Shown here: positions 63,685-64,000 of the stretch, in pieces
How positions within the stretch are numbered: the first letter of the stretch is position 1
Layout: every line of letters starts with the position of its first letter
DNA from: Azospirillum brasilense
Lineage (GTDB): Bacteria; Pseudomonadota; Alphaproteobacteria; Azospirillales; Azospirillaceae
Length of the DNA stretch: 64,000 nucleotides
Assembly: GCF_022023855.1 (NCBI RefSeq)
Contig: NZ_CP059451.1
Span: 744,001-808,000 of the forward strand
Direction: 5' to 3'
Notes under the pieces: model-generated
Databases searched by the model: none
What the model saw: the letters and a program-made list of their open reading frames with translations, nothing else
Told to the model about the DNA's origin: nothing
Program-made: the position numbers and the translations under genes

Positions 63685-64000
63685 TCAACTGCCGACCGGC
63701 AGCGGCACGAACAGGGCGCCATCCTCACGCCGACGCAGAACGAGCACGTAGTCCTTCTTGGCTTTGCGCGCCTCCTCCACCGCCTTGGCCACATCGGCGG
63801 GACCGGTCACCGGGGCCTGCCCGACGCGGGTGATGACGTCGCCGGGTTGCAGGCCGACACCGGCGGCCGGGCTGTTCGGTGCCACATCGACCACCACCGC
63901 GCCTTGGGCGTCGGGGTCGAGCCCGTACTCCTTGCGCAGCTCCGGGGTCACCGGGGCCAGCGCCAAACCCAACTTGCCCTCGCCGGGGTTCTGCGGCTGT
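63685..64000 (-). CDS. C-terminal PDZ domain of a DegP/HtrA-type serine protease (partial)
   Basis: Only the last 105 codons are in the window; the gene continues beyond the right edge. The visible part is a PDZ domain: LGLALAPVTPELRKEYGLDP, AQGAVVVDVAPNSPAAGVGL and QPGDVITRVGQAPVTGPADV, ending with YVLVLRRREDGALFVPLPVG. This matches the second PDZ domain of DegP-like periplasmic proteases. DegP genes close several heat-resistance islands, which fits this position. Confidence 0.88.
   Translation of the reverse strand, partial: QPQNPGEGKLGLALAPVTPELRKEYGLDPDAQGAVVVDVAPNSPAAGVGLQPGDVITRVGQAPVTGPADVAKAVEEARKAKKDYVLVLRRREDGALFVPLPVGS

Overview
The window is high-GC DNA with strongly G/C-biased third codon positions. 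It carries many ABC and TRAP transporters and TauD-type dioxygenases, which fits an alphaproteobacterium of the Azospirillum type. This placement is inferred from gene content and style only. No rRNA, tRNA, replication or core housekeeping block is present, so an accessory replicon or accessory chromosomal region is likely.

Region A (about 1-45,260) is almost entirely a sulfur-acquisition and sulfur-assimilation super-locus. In order it holds: a TauD dioxygenase with a sugar-type ABC importer (867-6181); a minus-strand SsuABC importer with TauD (6212-9743); choline sulfatase BetC with TauABC (9781-14036) and a deleted tauD relic; a plus-strand SsuABC-TauD operon (15338-18963); a decayed Tct transporter with an MmgE/PrpD remnant (18994-20482); an amino-acid importer AapJQM without its ATPase (20509-23818); an isopenicillin-N-synthase-like oxygenase with an O-acetylhomoserine sulfhydrylase (24465-26848); and a seven-gene operon pairing an AprA/AprB-like flavoprotein and ferredoxin with an Ssu-type importer, an amidohydrolase and an FAD/NAD(P)-binding protein (27088-34998). 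Next comes a family 2A encapsulin operon on the minus strand (shell protein, cysteine desulfurase cargo, serine acetyltransferase; 35004-38642), an XRE-cupin regulator (39240-39854), and a two-component E1 dehydrogenase with a TRAP transporter (40013-44889). A 17-bp palindrome-like site, roughly MCTA-N9-TAGR, recurs in the AT-rich leaders of many of these units and may be the operator of a shared sulfur regulon.

An IS5-family element (45261-46351) truncates a short-chain dehydrogenase and marks the junction to Region B.

Region B (about 46,899-64,000) is a compact stress-tolerance and protein-quality-control island: PsiE, an AI-2E/PerM transporter, two universal stress proteins, a triple-BON protein, HdeD, GrpE, GroES, GroEL, DnaK, ClpB, Hsp20, DUF1269, PRC-barrel proteins, an LLM flavin oxidoreductase and the C-terminus of a DegP/HtrA protease. 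Its content resembles the mobile heat-resistance loci known from Proteobacteria. Three FNR/FixK-like boxes lie at the two universal stress genes and upstream of the BON gene.

Decay is conspicuous. There are single-base frameshifts in an ABC permease, tauA, groES and the transposase; an amber codon in cysE; internal deletions in a tauD, tctA and groEL; and an SDR cut by the IS. Whether the single-base lesions are real or assembly errors cannot be decided from this sequence alone.
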